This document shows positions 45,531-54,859 of a stretch of DNA of 64,000 nucleotides, piece after piece (positions within the stretch are counted from its first letter, which is position 1; every line of letters starts with the position of its first letter). The stretch spans positions 682,001-746,000 of the forward strand of contig NZ_NIRS01000002.1 in assembly GCF_002934665.1 (NCBI RefSeq), read 5' to 3'. This DNA comes from Pseudomonas laurylsulfatiphila. GTDB lineage: Bacteria > Pseudomonadota > Gammaproteobacteria > Pseudomonadales > Pseudomonadaceae. The translations under genes were made by a program, and so were the position numbers. Under the pieces are notes generated by a model. The model did no database searches and had not been told where the DNA came from. It saw only the letters and a program-made list of their open reading frames with translations.

Positions 45531-46685
45531 TCAGGCGCGCCATCCCAGACCCAGCTCACGCAAGCGCTCGATGGCCGCTGTGTCGAAGCCCCAGTCGCGC
45601 AGTGCGTCGCCGCCGTGTTCGCCACGCTCGGGTGCGGGTTTCGGTTGCGCCGATGGCGTGCCAAGGAAACGCGGAGCCGGGACCGGTTGCACCACCCCGT
45701 CAACCTCGATGAAGCTGCCACGGGCAACGCCGTGGGGATGGCGGGCGGCTTCGACAAGCCCCAGTACCGGTGCAACGCAAGCGTCGCTGCCTTCGAACGC
45801 GGCCACCCACTGCTCGCGGGTGCGGCCCAGGAACGCAGCGGTGAAGGCCTCACGCAGCCGCGGCCAGCCAGCGCGGTCGTGCTGATTGGGCAGGTCGGCG
45901 TTGGAGAGTCCGAGAATTTCCAGCATCTGTGCATAGAAGCGCGACTCGATCGGCCCGATTGCCATGTACTGGCCGTCGCGGGTTTCGTAGGTGTCGTACC
46001 AGGGCGCGCCGCCGTCGAGCAGGTTGCTGCCGCGCTGTTCTGTCCAGTGCCCGCCGGCGAGCAGGCCCCAGATCACCGAGCCCAGTTGCGCCGCACCTTC
46101 GGTCATGGCCGCGTCGACCACCTGGCCGGCGCCGCCGCGCTGCACATTGACCAGTGCCGCCAGCACGCCCATCGCCAGCAGCATGCCACCACCGCCGTAG
46201 TCGCCCACCAGGTTCAGCGGCGGCACCGGTCGCCCACCGACCGGGCCGATGCTCGACAACACACCTGACAAGGCGATGTAGTTCAGGTCATGCCCGGCGC
46301 GGTCGGCCATCGGGCCGGTCTGGCCCCAACCGGTCATCCGCGCGTAGACCAGGCGCGGATTACGCTTGAGCGCGATGTCAGGGCCAAGACCCAGACGCTC
46401 CATCGTGCCGGGGCGAAACCCTTCAATCACCACATCGGCACGTTCGATCAGTTCCAGCGCAGCGGCGACACTGTCCGGGCGCTTCAAGTCGAGGGTGACC
46501 GAACGACGATTGCGCCCGGTAATATCGGCACGCTTGCCTTCCAGCTTCGGCCCCAGGTCACTGGCCTTCTGCGGGCGGTCGATGCGCACCACGTCGGCGC
46601 CCATATCGGCCAACAGCATGGTGCCAAACGGCGCCGGCCCGATTGCCTCAAACTCCACCACCCGAATGCCACTCAGTACGCCCAT
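45531..46685 (-). CDS. Alpha-methylacyl-CoA racemase-like CoA-transferase family III protein
   Basis: 384 aa. The start VRVVEFEAIGPAPFGTMLLA is that of alpha-methylacyl-CoA racemases rather than plain CoA transferases (read as GIRVVEFEAIGPAPFGTM in this protein). AGHDLNYIALSGVLSS contains the catalytic aspartate, and PPLNLVGDYGGGGMLLA is also typical. Racemases of this group epimerise 2-methylacyl-CoA esters made from isoprenoid or steroid side chains so that beta-oxidation can proceed. GGAG precedes the ATG at 46685. It is the first gene of the leftward unit with two ligases and shares the palindromic promoter region with the divergent LuxR gene. Confidence 0.82.
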   Translation of the reverse strand: MGVLSGIRVVEFEAIGPAPFGTMLLADMGADVVRIDRPQKASDLGPKLEGKRADITGRNRRSVTLDLKRPDSVAAALELIERADVVIEGFRPGTMERLGLGPDIALKRNPRLVYARMTGWGQTGPMADRAGHDLNYIALSGVLSSIGPVGGRPVPPLNLVGDYGGGGMLLAMGVLAALVNVQRGGAGQVVDAAMTEGAAQLGSVIWGLLAGGHWTEQRGSNLLDGGAPWYDTYETRDGQYMAIGPIESRFYAQMLEILGLSNADLPNQHDRAGWPRLREAFTAAFLGRTREQWVAAFEGSDACVAPVLGLVEAARHPHGVARGSFIEVDGVVQPVPAPRFLGTPSAQPKPAPERGEHGGDALRDWGFDTAAIERLRELGLGWRA

Positions 46686-46767
46686 TGCCAACGCTCCACT
46701 GTTCTGACGGAGCGCCACAGCACTCCTATTCTTGTGCCTTCCAGTAGATCAATCCGTTGATCGACGA

Positions 46768-46790
46768 CCACCACCCGCATCGGGTGGTGG
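46768..46790. promoter_or_regulatory. Regulon palindrome 5, perfect 10-bp arms
   Basis: Arms CCACCACCCG and CGGGTGGTGG around the centre CAT form a perfect 23-bp palindrome. It lies midway between the racemase-like gene (83 bp) and the divergent LuxR regulator (92 bp), so it could serve both. Confidence 0.8.
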
Positions 46791-46881
46791 CCGCCAAAGA
46801 CAGGGTCATGCCACCCATGCTCTGGGTTACACTCGATGAGATTCGACGCACTCACAAAACAAGAAAGAATCGGACAGCCCC

Positions 46882-49710
46882 ATGGATAAACCCCGCAAGT
46901 CCAATGCATCGGACCCCCATGCCAGCCAGGCCTTCAATCCGGTTCAGTCCCCGATCGTCAGCACCAAACTGATTCCGCCGCGCAGCACCGGGCGTCTGAT
47001 TTCCCGCGAACGCCTGCAGGATCAAATGCTCAAGGCCCGACGCCTGCGCTGCATCGTGCTCAAGGGGCCGGCCGGCTGCGGCAAGACCTCGACCCTGATC
47101 GCCTGGCGCCAGGCGCTGTTGCCGTTGGGGTTCGACGTGGCATGGCTGACGCTGTCGGCGGATGACAACGAACTGACGCGTGTTCTTGACTACCTGCTGG
47201 CGAGCCTCGGCCAAATCGACCCGGCACTCGTGCGGGACGCGACTCAACTGGAAGGTCGCGGCATCGACAGCGAGGCCGTGGAACGCACCGTCATCACTCT
47301 GGTGCGCAGCATTGCCAGCCGTGGCCGTGAACTGGTGCTGGTACTCGACGACCTGCACCACCTGACCGACGTGGGCATTCACCAGGCCCTGCAATGGCTG
47401 ATCGACTACGCCCCGGCCAACCTGCATCTGGCGCTGGTGTCGCGCAGTGCCGTGCCGTTGTCCCTGGCGCGGTTGCGCAGCCAGGAACTGGTGCTCGAGC
47501 TGAACCTGCGGGACTTGCGCTTCACGGCGGTCGAGTCAGAACAGTTCCTCAAGGCGCAGTTGGGCGAGGTCAATGCCCGCGACGCCAGGATGATGCATGA
47601 GCTGACTGATGGCTGGGTCGCCGGCCTGCAACTGCTCGCCGTCAGCCGCAAAAAGAACCGCCCGCCTGCCACCCCGGACGCCACGTCAGTGCACACGCAA
47701 CTGCGGGACGATCAGGCCTTCGCCAAATTTTTCGAAGTCGAAGTGCTGTCTCACCTGTCGCCGACCGACCTCGACCTGCTGCTGCTCATGGCCGTGTGCA
47801 ATCGATTCTGCGCCTCGTTGTGCGCCGCTCTCAGCGGCCACCCGCAGGCGGTTGCCGAAGCGAATGCGCTACTGACGCGCATGGAGCGGGACAACCTGTT
47901 CCTGATCCCGGTGGACAGCGCCGAACGTGAAACCTGGTATCGCCTGCACCCGCTGTTGCGCGAAACCCTGCTCAAGTATTTCGACTCCCGCAGCCAGGCC
48001 GAGCAACACGCGGTGCACGTGCGGGCATGGCACTGGTTCCGTGACCACAATCACCTGGATGAAGCGGTGCACCACGCGGTCATGGGCGGCGACCCGGCTG
48101 CCGCCGCCGATCTGGTGGAGCAACACGCCGAGGCGCTCTACGCCCATGGCGACCTGCGCATGTTGATCGAGCTGGTACGGCTGTTGCCGGTCGAACAGGT
48201 ACAGGCCCGGGTCAAGCTGCGCATCCTCAAGGCGCGGATGCAGTTGTATGCCAGGGATTTCGTGGCCTGCACCGCCAGCCTCGAACAACTGTTTCGCGAC
48301 GTTCCCGAGAGCGAAGTCCATGACCACTTCATGATCTCGCTGCTGCGCGCCTCCCTGGCCCTGCAACGGGATGACACCGACGCGGCCATGACGGTCCTGC
48401 CGCAACTGCTCAACCCGCCGCCGGGCAGCAACAGCGTGGCCATCGGCTCCTGCGCCAACATCCTGTCCTGGCTGTACATGCACCGCGGCGAATACGAAAA
48501 GGCCCGGCAGGTGCAACTCGACCGGCCGAACCTGCTGATCAATGGCGAACCGCTGCTGGGGACCACGGCCGGCAGCCTTCAGGGGCGTTGCATGATTGGC
48601 TTGAGCCTGGCCCTTGAAGGTCAGATGACTCAGGCGGAAAGGGTTTACCGCGACGTGCTGCATGAGGCCGGCCAATGCGGCAAGGCCGGTGCCGACGCGA
48701 CTTATCTCTCCGCCGCGCTGCTCGGTGAGGTGCTGTACGAAACCAACGATGTCGACGCCGCCTTCAAAATGCTCTCGGGCTGGATCGACCTGCTCGAACG
48801 GATTTCGATTCCCGATTCCGTCCTGCGTGTGCTGCAAGTGTTATGGAACGTGCAATGGCTGGCAGGTAACCATCAAGAAGCCCTGGCGTTTGTCGAGCGG
48901 CTGGATGAGTACGCGATCAAACTGGGTCTGGAGCGCCTGCAAGCCTACTGCCTGACCTGGCAAGTGCGCTGGTTGCTGATTCTCGGGGAGACGGCACAAG
49001 CCCAGACCAAACTGGCGCGCCTGGAAGCCATCGACGCGCGTCACCCGGATGCCGGGCACACGGCCCTGAAGGAAATCCACATCCTGGCCGAGAATGCCCG
49101 CGCTCGCTGGCAACTGGTCCAGGGTGATCTGGACGGGGCTTGCGATCGCATAGAACGATTGATCGAAACCTGCGAGCGGCATCGTCGCCAACTCGGGGCA
49201 ACGCGCCTGCTGGTGCTCAGCGCCGTGATCGAGTCCGAACGCGGCAACCATGAACGGGCACGGAGCAAAGTCATCGAAGCCTTGCGCCGAGGTCAACGTT
49301 TTGGCCTGGTGCGCAGCCTCCTCGACGCCCATCCGGATGGCTTGAAACTGATCTGCGATATCGCCGGCCGCGAAGTCCTGGACCCCGTGCTGGCGTTTTA
49401 TGTCGAGCGCTTGCAGGCGGCCGAGGCCACGACCCCGGCGATCTCGAAGGCCAAACCTGCGACAACGGCCACCAGCAAACCGTTGACGGCCGGGATCGAG
49501 CCGTTGAGCGAACGGGAAATCGAAGTCGTACGCCTGCTGGCCCAGGCCCTGCCCAACAAGAAAATCGCCCGTGCCCTGGGGCTCTCGCCGGAAACCGTGA
49601 AATGGCACCTGAGCCATATCTACAGCAAGCTCGGCGTCAGCAGCCGCGACGAAGCGGTGGCCCGGGTGCGGGATCTGGAATCGCAGGATGGCAGCAACGT
49701 CCACCCCTGA
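46882..49710 (+). CDS. MalT-like LuxR-family ATP-dependent regulator
   Basis: 942 aa, normal for the MalT group. The N-terminal [20 protein letters not shown] precedes the P-loop [12 protein letters not shown] near residues 61-72, then [11 protein letters not shown] (Walker B) and [11 protein letters not shown] long TPR-like central region follows. The C-terminal LuxR helix-turn-helix reads [20 protein letters not shown] and [20 protein letters not shown]. The ATG at 46882 is near the family's usual start. It probably activates the adjacent units on binding an inducer and ATP; a CoA ester or a hydrophobic substrate is plausible. It is divergent from the racemase-like operon. Confidence 0.92.
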   Translation: MDKPRKSNASDPHASQAFNPVQSPIVSTKLIPPRSTGRLISRERLQDQMLKARRLRCIVLKGPAGCGKTSTLIAWRQALLPLGFDVAWLTLSADDNELTRVLDYLLASLGQIDPALVRDATQLEGRGIDSEAVERTVITLVRSIASRGRELVLVLDDLHHLTDVGIHQALQWLIDYAPANLHLALVSRSAVPLSLARLRSQELVLELNLRDLRFTAVESEQFLKAQLGEVNARDARMMHELTDGWVAGLQLLAVSRKKNRPPATPDATSVHTQLRDDQAFAKFFEVEVLSHLSPTDLDLLLLMAVCNRFCASLCAALSGHPQAVAEANALLTRMERDNLFLIPVDSAERETWYRLHPLLRETLLKYFDSRSQAEQHAVHVRAWHWFRDHNHLDEAVHHAVMGGDPAAAADLVEQHAEALYAHGDLRMLIELVRLLPVEQVQARVKLRILKARMQLYARDFVACTASLEQLFRDVPESEVHDHFMISLLRASLALQRDDTDAAMTVLPQLLNPPPGSNSVAIGSCANILSWLYMHRGEYEKARQVQLDRPNLLINGEPLLGTTAGSLQGRCMIGLSLALEGQMTQAERVYRDVLHEAGQCGKAGADATYLSAALLGEVLYETNDVDAAFKMLSGWIDLLERISIPDSVLRVLQVLWNVQWLAGNHQEALAFVERLDEYAIKLGLERLQAYCLTWQVRWLLILGETAQAQTKLARLEAIDARHPDAGHTALKEIHILAENARARWQLVQGDLDGACDRIERLIETCERHRRQLGATRLLVLSAVIESERGNHERARSKVIEALRRGQRFGLVRSLLDAHPDGLKLICDIAGREVLDPVLAFYVERLQAAEATTPAISKAKPATTATSKPLTAGIEPLSEREIEVVRLLAQALPNKKIARALGLSPETVKWHLSHIYSKLGVSSRDEAVARVRDLESQDGSNVHP

Positions 49711-49715
49711 AACCC

Positions 49716-49800
49716 TGTAGGAGCTGCCGCAGGCTGCGATCTTTTGACTTTGTTTTTTAAGAACAAGATCAAAAGATCGCAGCCTGCGGCAGCTCCTACA
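49716..49800. repeat. REP pair, family A
   Basis: TGTAGGAGCTGCCGCAGGCT facing its inverted copy AGCCTGCGGCAGCTCCTACA, directly after the LuxR stop codon. It could act as a terminator-like barrier before the next unit. Confidence 0.9.
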
Positions 49801-49817
49801 TGGATTGTTTTTTCCCC

Positions 49818-49838
49818 CGCCACCCGGCTCGGGTGGCG
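49818..49838 (+). promoter_or_regulatory. Regulon palindrome 6, perfect 9-bp arms
   Basis: CGCCACCCG and CGGGTGGCG around GCT, 108 bp before the GTG start of the acyl-CoA dehydrogenase. Confidence 0.78.
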
Positions 49839-49945
49839 TTCGGGCCACGGGCCCCACCTATCGTAACCCTCAGATCACAGGCGCAGTCCGCGCCTTGCGT
49901 AAGCGCTCGGCCCAAGGCCGGCCTGCCATGTTTGAGGAGTCTTGC

Positions 49946-51085
49946 GTGCACATCGCCCGAACCGTTTTCCGCGACGACCATGAGATGTTCCGCACCACCG
50001 TGCGGCGCTTTTTCGAACGCGAATGCCTGCCGCGCCAGGCCGCCTGGGACAAGGCCGGCCAGGTCGACCGCGAAACCTGGCTCAAGGCCGGCCGCGAAGG
50101 CTTGCTCGGCATCACCCTGCCCATCGAATACGGTGGCGGCGGCGGTGATTTCGGTCATTGCGCGGTGTTCAACGAAGAGTTCGCCCGAGCCGGGGTGAGT
50201 GGCGCCTACTTCGGCATGCATTCGGACGTCATCGCTCCGTATATCAATCGCTGCGGTAACGAAGAACAGAAACAGAAGTGGCTGCCGGGCATTTGCTCTG
50301 GCGAGACCATCCTGGCCATCGCCATGACCGAGCCCGGTACCGGCAGCGACCTCAAGGCCGTGCGCACCACCGCCGTGCGCGATGGCGACGAATACGTGAT
50401 CAACGGCAGCAAGACCTTCATCAGCAACGGCCTGACCGCCGACCTGGTCATTGTCGTGTGCAAGACCGACCCGGCTGCCGGCGCCAAGGGCATCAGCCTG
50501 ATCCCCGTGGAAGCCAGCCGCGCCGGCTTCAAGCGCGGGCGCAAACTGGAGAAAGTCGGCCAGGCCGCCGCCGACACCTCCGAGCTGTTCTTCGACAACG
50601 TCCGCGTGCCGGTCGGCAACCGCCTCGGCGAGGAAGGCCTGGGCTTTACCTATCTGATGGGCGAACTGCCCCAGGAGCGCTTCTCGATCGCGGTGTCCGC
50701 CGCCGCGAAGCTGGAGCGCCTGCTGGAGCAGACCCTCGAGTACGTGAAGGACCGCAAGGCCTTCAACCAGACCGTCTGGGACTTCCAGAACAGCAAATTC
50801 AAGCTCGCCGACATCAAGGCCCAGGCCACCGCCATGCGGGTGATGGTCGACTACTACCTGGGCGAGCACATGCGCCGGCGCCTGACCCTGGAAGAAGCGG
50901 CCATCGCCAAGCTCTTCACCACCGAGACCCTGTGGAAATGCATCGACGACATGGTCCAGCTGCACGGTGGCTACGGCTACATGATGGAGTACCCGATCGC
51001 CCGCGCTTTCGTCGACTCACGGGTCAATCGCATCTACGGCGGCACCAGTGAAGTCATGCGCGAAATGATCGCGCGCAAGCTCTGA
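49946..51085 (+). CDS. Acyl-CoA dehydrogenase (complete, homomeric type)
   Basis: 379 aa from a GTG at 49946. The GTG is chosen because GAGGAG lies 7 bases upstream and it gives exactly the length and start (VHIARTVFRDDHEMF) of the paralogue at 39736-40875. Catalytic segments are EYGGGGGDFGHCAVFNEEFA, AMTEPGTGSDLKAVRTTAVR and HGGYGYMMEYPIARAF. It opens the rightward operon of a dehydrogenase, thiolase, two MaoC-fold proteins and an SDR. Confidence 0.93.
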   Translation: MHIARTVFRDDHEMFRTTVRRFFERECLPRQAAWDKAGQVDRETWLKAGREGLLGITLPIEYGGGGGDFGHCAVFNEEFARAGVSGAYFGMHSDVIAPYINRCGNEEQKQKWLPGICSGETILAIAMTEPGTGSDLKAVRTTAVRDGDEYVINGSKTFISNGLTADLVIVVCKTDPAAGAKGISLIPVEASRAGFKRGRKLEKVGQAAADTSELFFDNVRVPVGNRLGEEGLGFTYLMGELPQERFSIAVSAAAKLERLLEQTLEYVKDRKAFNQTVWDFQNSKFKLADIKAQATAMRVMVDYYLGEHMRRRLTLEEAAIAKLFTTETLWKCIDDMVQLHGGYGYMMEYPIARAFVDSRVNRIYGGTSEVMREMIARKL

Positions 51086-51112
51086 CCCTCTCAAACAACA
51101 AGGAAAACAACG

Positions 51113-52297
51113 ATGAGCAATAAAGTGTTCGTTGCTGGCGTCGGCATGATCCAGTTCAAGAAACCGGGGACCAACGAGCCCTACGACGTCATGGGTGAAC
51201 AGGCGATCCGCCAGGCCCTGGCCGATTCGGGTGTGGATTTCAATGACATCCAGCAGGCCTACGCCGGTTATGTCTACGGCGACTCCACCTGCGGCCAGAA
51301 AGCCTTGTACCGCGTGGGCATGACCGGCATCCCGCTGATCAACGTCAACAACAACTGCGCCACCGGCTCCAGTGCGCTGTTCCTCGCTCGCCAGGCGGTA
51401 CAAAGCGGCGCGGTGGATTGTGCCCTGGCGTTTGGCTTCGAACACATGAACCCGGGCGCCTTGAAATCCGCCTGGACCGACCGCGCACCGGCCACCGAAC
51501 GTGCCCTGGTGCTGGCCAACGAACTGATCGGCATGCCTGACCTGCCCAATGCCATCCGTCAGTTCGGCGGCGCCGGCTACGCGCACATGCAGAAGTACGG
51601 CACCCGACTGGAAACCTTCGCCAAGATCCGCGCCAAGGCCAGCCGTCATGCCGCCAACAACCCGCTGGCGGTGTTCCGCAACGTGGTGAGCAGCGAAGAA
51701 GTCATGGCCGCCCCGATGTTGTGGGAAGGCGTGATGACCCGACTGATGGCCTGCCCGCCGACCTGTGGCGCTGCCGCGGCCATCGTGGTGTCCGAAGCGT
51801 TCGCGAAAAAGCACGGCCTGCGCACCGACGTATTGATGGCTGGGCAGGCGCTGACCACTGACCTGCCGAGCACCTACGACGCCAGGGACATGATCCGCGT
51901 GGTCGGTTTCGACATGACGCGCATGGCTGCGGACATCGCCTACAACCAGGCCGGCGTCGGCCCGCAGGACATCGACGTCATCGAGCTACACGACTGCTTC
52001 GCGCAGAACGAACTGCTGACCTATGAAGGCCTGGGCCTGTGCGCCGAAGGCGGCGGCGAGCGACTGGTCAACGATGGCGACAACACCTATGGCGGCAAAT
52101 GGGTGACCAATCCGTCCGGCGGCCTGCTCTCCAAGGGCCACCCGCTGGGCGCCACCGGCCTGGCCCAGTGCTTTGAACTGACCCACCAATTGCGCGGCAC
52201 CGCCGAACAACGCCAGGTGCAGGACGCGCGCATTGCGGTGCAGCACAACCTCGGCCTGGGCGGCGCCTGCGTGGTCACCGTTTACCAGAAAAACTGA
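51113..52297 (+). CDS. SCP2-type thiolase (acetyl-CoA acetyltransferase-like)
   Basis: 394 aa, paralogous to the thiolase at 38496-39704. The active-site segments are NVNNNCATGSSALFLARQAV, ELHDCFAQNELL and GGLLSKGHPLGATGLAQC. It lies 27 bp after the acyl-CoA dehydrogenase with AAGGA upstream. It would cleave a 3-ketoacyl-CoA at the end of a beta-oxidation turn. No DUF35 partner, which aldolase-type SCP2 thiolases need, is present, so a true thiolase is favoured. Confidence 0.9.
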   Translation: MSNKVFVAGVGMIQFKKPGTNEPYDVMGEQAIRQALADSGVDFNDIQQAYAGYVYGDSTCGQKALYRVGMTGIPLINVNNNCATGSSALFLARQAVQSGAVDCALAFGFEHMNPGALKSAWTDRAPATERALVLANELIGMPDLPNAIRQFGGAGYAHMQKYGTRLETFAKIRAKASRHAANNPLAVFRNVVSSEEVMAAPMLWEGVMTRLMACPPTCGAAAAIVVSEAFAKKHGLRTDVLMAGQALTTDLPSTYDARDMIRVVGFDMTRMAADIAYNQAGVGPQDIDVIELHDCFAQNELLTYEGLGLCAEGGGERLVNDGDNTYGGKWVTNPSGGLLSKGHPLGATGLAQCFELTHQLRGTAEQRQVQDARIAVQHNLGLGGACVVTVYQKN

Positions 52298-52326
52298 CAC
52301 GCCTGCTGAGCAAAGGAGCCATTTCG

Positions 52327-52767
52327 ATGATCGACAAGAAACACATCGGCAGACAACTGCCCACTTTCCTCGTGACCGCCGAAGCCGGGCAACTGCGCTT
52401 CTTCGCCAAGGCCACCGGTGAAACCAACCCGGTTTACTTTGACGAACAGGCCGCACGCGATGCCGGGTATCCCAACCTGCCGCTGCCGCCGACCTTTCTG
52501 TTCTCGCTGGAGTTCCAGATTCCTTCGAACGCCTGGCGTGACGAACTGGGCATCGTCACCGCGCGCATTTTGCACGGCGAAGAATCCTTCCGTTATCACC
52601 GCATGGCCCATGCCGGCGACACGTTGCGCTTCGATGTGCGCATCGCCGACATCTACGACAAGAAAGGCGGCGCCCTGGAATTCGTGGTGCGCGAAACCCG
52701 AGTCACCAATCAGCACGGTGAGCATATTGCGGACCTGCGCAGCGTGCTTGTGCAGCGCAACAGCTGA
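52327..52767 (+). CDS. FAS1-type MaoC N-terminal-domain dehydratase-like protein
   Basis: 146 aa hotdog-fold protein of the MaoC_dehydrat_N type (FAKATGETNPVYFDEQAARD, LPLPPTFLFSLE). The Asp-x-Asn-x-x-His hydratase motif is absent here, with Tyr in place of His (TNPVYF). The next gene, 14 bp downstream, keeps the motif. Such split pairs form a heteromeric enoyl-CoA hydratase in steroid side-chain pathways. Confidence 0.82.
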   Translation: MIDKKHIGRQLPTFLVTAEAGQLRFFAKATGETNPVYFDEQAARDAGYPNLPLPPTFLFSLEFQIPSNAWRDELGIVTARILHGEESFRYHRMAHAGDTLRFDVRIADIYDKKGGALEFVVRETRVTNQHGEHIADLRSVLVQRNS

Positions 52768-52781
52768 AGCGGAGAACACTG

Positions 52782-53198
52782 ATGAACGCGATTAGCCTGG
52801 AAAAAATCAACGTCGGCGACACCCTGCCACCACTGGCCTTGCCGCCGATCAACCGCACCACCCTGGCCCTGTTCGCCGGTGCGTCGGGTGATCACAACGC
52901 CATCCACATTGACACCGATTACGCCCGCCGGGCCGGCATGCCCGACGTGTTCGCCCACGGCATGCTGTCGATGGCCTACCTCGGTCGCCTACTGACCCAA
53001 TGGGTCGATCAGCGCCAGTTGCGCGAGTTCGGCGTGCGCTTTCTCGGCATCACCCACCTGGGTCACCAGATCACCTGCACCGGCACTGTCGTCGACCGCT
53101 TCGAGGTCGAGGGCGAGCAACGGATCAAGGTCGAAGTGCGCACCACCAATCAATACGGCGAGACCAAGATCGTTGGCGACGCCGTGATCGCTCTGTAA
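52782..53198 (+). CDS. MaoC-family (R)-specific enoyl-CoA hydratase
   Basis: 138 aa. The hydratase-2 motif is FAGASGDHNAIHIDTDYA, with the catalytic Asp and His, and VFAHGMLSMAYLGRLL is the following segment. It would hydrate a trans-2-enoyl-CoA to a 3-hydroxyacyl-CoA, probably in complex with the preceding MaoC N-domain protein. The SDR downstream is a likely next enzyme. It lies 14 bp from the upstream gene and 30 bp from the next. Confidence 0.9.
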   Translation: MNAISLEKINVGDTLPPLALPPINRTTLALFAGASGDHNAIHIDTDYARRAGMPDVFAHGMLSMAYLGRLLTQWVDQRQLREFGVRFLGITHLGHQITCTGTVVDRFEVEGEQRIKVEVRTTNQYGETKIVGDAVIAL

Positions 53199-53228
53199 AC
53201 AAAACTGATCACTGAGGAGCAACACCCC

Positions 53229-54053
53229 ATGGCAAAACTCGAAGGCAAAGTCGCACTGGTCACCGGTTCCGGTCGTGGCATCGGTCAACAGATCGCCCTG
53301 AAACTGGCGAGCGAAGGCGCGCGCATCGTGATCAACGACCTGGACGCCGACCCGGCCCACGAGACCGCTGAAATGATCCGCAAGCTGGGTGGCGAAGCCG
53401 CCGTCTGCCACGGCAACGTCAGCGCCCCGGACTTCGGCGACCGCTACGTCAAGACCGCGATGGACAACTTCGGCGCCATCGACATCATCGTCAACAACGC
53501 CGGCTACACCTGGGACGACGTGATCCAGAAGATGAGCGACGAGCAGTGGTACGCCATTCTCGATTGCCACATGACCGCGCCCTTCCGCATCCTGCGTGCC
53601 GCCTACCCGATCATCAAGGCCCAGGCCCAGGCCGATGCGGCGGCCGAGCGCGAGGTGTTCCGCAAAGTGGTGAACATTTCTTCGGTGTCGGCCCTCAACG
53701 GCAACGCCGGGCAGATGAACTACTCCTCGGCCAAGGCCGGCGTGATCGGCATGACCCGTGCGTTGGCGCGTGAATGGGGTCGTTTCAAGGTCAACGTCAA
53801 CGCCGTGGCCTTCGGTTTCATCGAAACCCGCATGACCAAGGCTGACGCCCATGCCGGCGCCACGGTGAACATCGAAGGCCGTGACATCCGTGTCGGCATC
53901 AGCCCGGAAGCCGCCAAGTCGTTCGCCCAACGCAACCCGCTGGGTCGTCCGGGCACCGTGCAGGAAGCGGCTGATGCGGTGTACCTGTTCTGCTCGCCGG
54001 AGTCGAACTACATCACGGCGCAGACCATCGCGGTGGCCGGCAATCTGCAATAA
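53229..54053 (+). CDS. Short-chain dehydrogenase/reductase (likely 3-hydroxyacyl-CoA dehydrogenase)
   Basis: 274 aa classical SDR. The NAD(P) motif TGSGRGIG is near residues 13-20, NNAG is in IVNNAGYTWDD, the catalytic Ser is in NISSVSALNGNAGQ and YSSAK is the Tyr-x-x-x-Lys. By operon position it should oxidise the 3-hydroxyacyl-CoA from the MaoC hydratase, completing a cycle with the thiolase. TGAGGAG precedes its ATG. It is the last gene of the rightward operon. Confidence 0.92.
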   Translation: MAKLEGKVALVTGSGRGIGQQIALKLASEGARIVINDLDADPAHETAEMIRKLGGEAAVCHGNVSAPDFGDRYVKTAMDNFGAIDIIVNNAGYTWDDVIQKMSDEQWYAILDCHMTAPFRILRAAYPIIKAQAQADAAAEREVFRKVVNISSVSALNGNAGQMNYSSAKAGVIGMTRALAREWGRFKVNVNAVAFGFIETRMTKADAHAGATVNIEGRDIRVGISPEAAKSFAQRNPLGRPGTVQEAADAVYLFCSPESNYITAQTIAVAGNLQ

Positions 54054-54063
54054 GCATCAAACC

Positions 54064-54158
54064 CTGTGGCGAGGGAGCTTGCTCCCGCTGGGCTGCGAAG
54101 CAAGCCCATTTTTGGGGGCCGCTTCGCGCCCCAGCGGGAGCAAGCTCCCTCGCCACAA
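54064..54158. repeat. REP pair, family C (GGCGAGGGAGCTTGCTCCCG)
   Basis: TGTGGCGAGGGAGCTTGCTC at 54065 faces its inverted copy ending GCTCCCTCGCCACA at about 54158. It separates the SDR from the TetR gene. Confidence 0.88.
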
Positions 54159-54211
54159 AAGCTCCTCCGCCACAACTTCGCTTGAGTTTTGATGACTGCA
54201 GGATCACTCCC

Positions 54212-54859
54212 ATGAACATGACCGAAAGCAACATCCGCCTGGCCGCCATCAAACTGATCTCGCGCAACAGCTTCGGCTCGATGAGCCTGCGTCAGCTCGC
54301 CACTGAAGCAGGCATCAACGCCTCGACGCTGTACCTCTACTACAAAGGCAAGAACGAGCTGCTGCTGGAGCTGATTCTCGAGTATTTCCAGGGGGTGTCT
54401 CGGGAGTGGGCACGGCATCGCCCCAAAAAGTCCGCGACCGCCGATATCAAACTGCTCGCCTTCATCGCCTGCCACGTGCGTTATCACCTGGAACACCAGG
54501 ACGAGGCCATGCTCGGCAATCTGGAGTTCAGAAGCCTCGCCGAAGAGGATCTGGAGCAGGTCCGCCAAGCCCGGCGCCAGTATCTGAATGCCTTGCAGGA
54601 ACTGCTGGAACAAGGGGTCAAGGAAGGTTCGCTGAGCTGCGCCGAACCCAAATTGATGGCCCGCACCCTGTTCAACATGCTCACCCATGCCTGCGTCTGG
54701 TACCAGGCCGATGGCCGCTGGAGCATCGATGCCGTCATCCGCCATTACTCGGAACTGGTGTTGAAAATGCTCGGCGCCGCGCCTGTTCCGTCGCCCGGGA
54801 TACCGGCCCCACGAGCCCTGATCACTCGCCGTCCGATGACCGCGGAGGCACGCCCATGA
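54212..54859 (+). CDS. TetR-family transcriptional regulator
   Basis: 215 aa. The N-terminal helix-turn-helix is SMSLRQLATEAGINASTLYL with YYKGKNELL, the classic TetR recognition segment. The helical ligand domain is rich in charged residues. AGGA precedes the ATG at 54212. It overlaps the following SDR-like gene by 4 bp (ATGA). No regulon palindrome is seen upstream, so it may be separately controlled. The target could be the block or the SDR-like gene. Confidence 0.88.
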   Translation: MNMTESNIRLAAIKLISRNSFGSMSLRQLATEAGINASTLYLYYKGKNELLLELILEYFQGVSREWARHRPKKSATADIKLLAFIACHVRYHLEHQDEAMLGNLEFRSLAEEDLEQVRQARRQYLNALQELLEQGVKEGSLSCAEPKLMARTLFNMLTHACVWYQADGRWSIDAVIRHYSELVLKMLGAAPVPSPGIPAPRALITRRPMTAEARP

